Shown one piece after another: positions 4,494 to 6,258 of a stretch of DNA of 6,258 nt. The translations under genes and the position numbers were made by a program. The DNA lies in contig CAZTXD010000176.1 of NCBI GenBank assembly GCA_964617995.1, positions 1 through 6,258 of the forward strand, in the 5' to 3' direction. This DNA is from CAZTXD01 sp964617995. GTDB taxonomy: Bacteria; Actinomycetota; Acidimicrobiia; Spongiisociales; ZC4RG35. Below the pieces are notes generated by a model that did not search any database, was not told the origin of the DNA, and saw only the letters and a list, made by a program, of their open reading frames with translations. Position 1 is the first letter of the stretch, and every line of letters starts with the position of its first letter.

Positions 4494-6046
4494 GTCTCGG
4501 TGCCATTGTCTGACCGGACGCGGTACTGGTAGATCACCTGTCCGTCCGGGACGAAGAAGGCATGCTCACCCGAGGGCAACCGGTCGTAGAACACCATCTG
4601 CTCTGCGCGTCTCGCCAGTCGTGCCAGGTCGCTCATGGATGCCACCTTCACCAGGTGGCTTCCGTTGGGGGTCGATCCCGTGACAGGCACGATCAGAGGT
4701 CCATAGCGAAGGCGGATTCGAGCGACTTCACCGCGACCGAAGCGGTGCCGGACCACCAGCGCATAGACTATTCCGGCAAGCAGGACCGCAACGAGGGCAG
4801 CTCCGCTGGCGTTGCGGATCAGATCGGGTGGCAAGGAAATCCCCAGGATCGCGAGATCGTTGGGCACAACCCTCTCCTCCGACGCCGTCACCACCTGCGA
4901 CATGCTCAGCTCGTTGTCGATCGACAGGACCGTGTCGCTCAGCCTCATGGGTAGCTCGACCACGAGAACCTCGTCCACCGACGTGCCCACCTCGCCGACC
5001 AAATCGACCCGGGTCACGACGGTGAGTTGATAGGAGGATGCGGTGTATCCGGTCTGGCTCTCGGCGCTGTCGATCATCCTCAACACCTGAGGCACGTCGA
5101 CGATGAACGACCCCGAGGCCGTCGTTGCCTCGAAGGTCTCGGGAGGTAGCAATGGGATGCTCCGCGTCCAAAGATTCTCTCCGGCGCCGATGCGGAGCTC
5201 GGACGACATCTCGCCCGTTATCTCGGCAGGTCCCGGTGATACCAGCTCATACGAGAAGTCGATCTGCAATTCGTTCAGGAGACGCGTGTAGATGGCCGTG
5301 GTCTCGGCATCGGTGGACTCGGGAGTGATGGTCGTACCCTCATACACGACCGAGGGATCGACCGAGGCGGTGTAGGCGTAGGTGCCGCCATGCTCGAACA
5401 GGGAACGCTCGACATGTTCGACCTTTTCGAGCGGCCGTGAGAACAGGTAGATCGTGAGCCCGCTCAGTACCAGGGCGAGCCCGGTCAGCACGAGCAACGT
5501 GATCCCCGCTCCACTCGCCGGCCGGGGCGCCCGGGCGGTTCGGGAGCTTCTCCTCGGCTTGTCCGACGCATGAGCGCCGCGGCGTCTGCGCCTCCGTTTG
5601 GGGGTCCAGATCATGAACGTTCCCAGTCCACCGAACAATACGCCGAGCGTCATCGGGCTTCCCATCAAGCTGTGCACCCGGGCTCCGGCTCCCGGGATGT
5701 GGATGAACTGCTTCCCGAGGACGTCGTCGGGGGTGGGCCGCCACGTGTCCACGTTGGGCTTGTTGTCGCCCTGCATGACGAATCCCTCCTCGGCCGATCC
5801 ACCGACTATGCGGTGTATCACCACGCCCCGCCCGGTGTCGAAGGCGATCACCTCACCCTGTGAGTAGTCCCCGGCTCGCACGACGACCAGGTCTCCGTCC
5901 TCGAGGGTGGGGGTCATGCTGGCTCCGGCCACGATGATGTACGACGCCGATCCGCCCAGCGGCCTCGGGGCGAATAGGACCAGCAGGACGACGACCGGCA
6001 ACACCCCCACCAGCCAACGCAGCGGATGGGTCTTCAGTCCTCGCAT
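4490..6046 (-). CDS. SipW/ER-type signal peptidase fused to DUF5305-like module
   Basis: A 518-residue membrane protein. Part one (1-156) is a complete S26 signal peptidase: membrane helix about 12-25, catalytic Ser43 in GASMTPTLEDGD, His78 in GVVIHRIVG, and GDNKPNVD (Asp94, Asp100). It has His rather than Lys as general base, as in the ER/SipW/archaeal type. A second helix lies at about 132-147. An Arg/Lys-rich linker (150-176, with six Arg in a row) is predicted cytoplasmic. Part two begins with a helix (180-202), then an extracytoplasmic beta-rich region (about 210-410, starting GGTYAYTASVDPSVVYEG), a fourth helix (413-431) and a C-terminal cytoplasmic domain (432-518). This matches my recollection of DUF5305, usually a separate protein beside SipW peptidases. 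It probably cleaves a small set of special secretory substrates. There is no strong ribosome site; AGGA lies ten nt upstream. Alternative: part two is another four-helix envelope domain. Confidence 0.85.
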   Translation of the reverse strand: MRGLKTHPLRWLVGVLPVVVLLVLFAPRPLGGSASYIIVAGASMTPTLEDGDLVVVRAGDYSQGEVIAFDTGRGVVIHRIVGGSAEEGFVMQGDNKPNVDTWRPTPDDVLGKQFIHIPGAGARVHSLMGSPMTLGVLFGGLGTFMIWTPKRRRRRRGAHASDKPRRSSRTARAPRPASGAGITLLVLTGLALVLSGLTIYLFSRPLEKVEHVERSLFEHGGTYAYTASVDPSVVYEGTTITPESTDAETTAIYTRLLNELQIDFSYELVSPGPAEITGEMSSELRIGAGENLWTRSIPLLPPETFEATTASGSFIVDVPQVLRMIDSAESQTGYTASSYQLTVVTRVDLVGEVGTSVDEVLVVELPMRLSDTVLSIDNELSMSQVVTASEERVVPNDLAILGISLPPDLIRNASGAALVAVLLAGIVYALVVRHRFGRGEVARIRLRYGPLIVPVTGSTPNGSHLVKVASMSDLARLARRAEQMVFYDRLPSGEHAFFVPDGQVIYQYRVRSDNGTET

Positions 6047-6082
6047 GGGTTCGGAATCCTGTGCGGCATGACGGTGGTGGCG

Positions 6083-6112
6083 GGCCGGGCGACGCTCGCG
6101 CGTCGCCCGGCC
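6083..6112. terminator. Strong GC hairpin between - strand genes
   Basis: A perfect 12-bp stem (6083-6094 with 6101-6112), extendable by C6095-G6100 to 13 bp with a TCGC loop. It lies in the 80-nt gap between the stop of the partial gene at the right edge and the signal peptidase start, both on the - strand. No U tract follows on either strand, so it is not a canonical intrinsic terminator. It could be a partial terminator, or an mRNA-stabilising hairpin that sets different levels for a secreted product and its peptidase. Confidence 0.5.
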
Positions 6113-6126
6113 ACCATTCCGATCGA

Positions 6127-6258
6127 TCAGTCTCCAGTCGGGCCTTCGATGAAGACGTGGATGTCTTCGATGTCCTCGGCGTCCACCGCCGGGAAGGTGA
6201 CGCGGTGCCCTCCCGCTCCAACCAAGTTGGGCAGGGTGACGCTTCCCTGGGCGATCAC
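6127..6258 (-). CDS. C-terminal end of an unidentified protein (partial)
   Basis: An open frame enters from the right edge and ends with TGA at 6127-6129, giving 43 visible residues. The sequence is beta-like and acidic toward the end (AVDAEDIEDIHVFIEGPTGD), with no Lys and no membrane helix. Codon use looks like the neighbours, with mostly G/C in third positions. It is the next gene upstream of the signal peptidase on the same strand, 80 nt away across a GC hairpin. A secreted substrate of that peptidase is plausible from position alone; the visible part is too short to assign a family. Confidence 0.6.
   Translation of the reverse strand: MIAQGSVTLPNLVGAGGHRVTFPAVDAEDIEDIHVFIEGPTGD

Noticed and set aside
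5853..6221. - strand frame crossing the peptidase start and the GC hairpin
   Set aside because: It is out of frame with the peptidase and with the partial gene; the translation is Ser/Arg/Pro-rich without motifs and runs through the hairpin.

Overview
The window is GC-rich bacterial chromosome. The order MaoC-type dehydratase, tRNA-Trp, secE, nusG, rplK, rplA is the classic actinobacterial layout (compare Mycobacterium hadABC-trpT-secE-nusG-rplK-rplA). A long acidic N-terminus on NusG and a tRNA gene without encoded CCA fit Actinomycetota. The short AT-richer heptamer repeats make me think of an uncultured Acidimicrobiia-like lineage, but that is a weak inference.

Region 1 (1-1660, + strand): a perfect 18-bp palindrome made of heptamer units sits just upstream of a three-gene run: a two-domain HadA/HadB-like dehydratase, an ECF sigma factor, and a 93-residue zinc-binding anti-sigma factor with one membrane helix and no sensor domain. 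Both gene junctions are ATGA overlaps, so the three are probably translationally coupled.

Region 2 (1661-4222, + strand): a tRNA-Trp(CCA) gene with its own probable promoter, then secE, nusG, rplK and rplA. These supply a translocon subunit, a transcription elongation factor and two large-subunit ribosomal proteins. The rplK-rplA gap (120 nt) holds a second, degenerate heptamer inverted repeat. It is followed by a GUGGGAG...ACCAC element abutting the rplA Shine-Dalgarno, which looks like a mimic of the L1 binding site on 23S rRNA and so an autogenous control site.

Region 3 (4257-6258, - strand, convergent with rplA): a partial gene entering from the right edge, a strong GC hairpin, a 518-residue protein that joins an ER/SipW-type signal peptidase (Ser43/His78) to a DUF5305-like membrane module, and a 78-residue small membrane or secreted protein overlapping it by ATGA. 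This looks like a dedicated export/processing module placed where rplJ-rplL might otherwise follow rplA. It is the most interesting part of the window, with the minimal ECF/anti-sigma pair and the heptamer repeats next.
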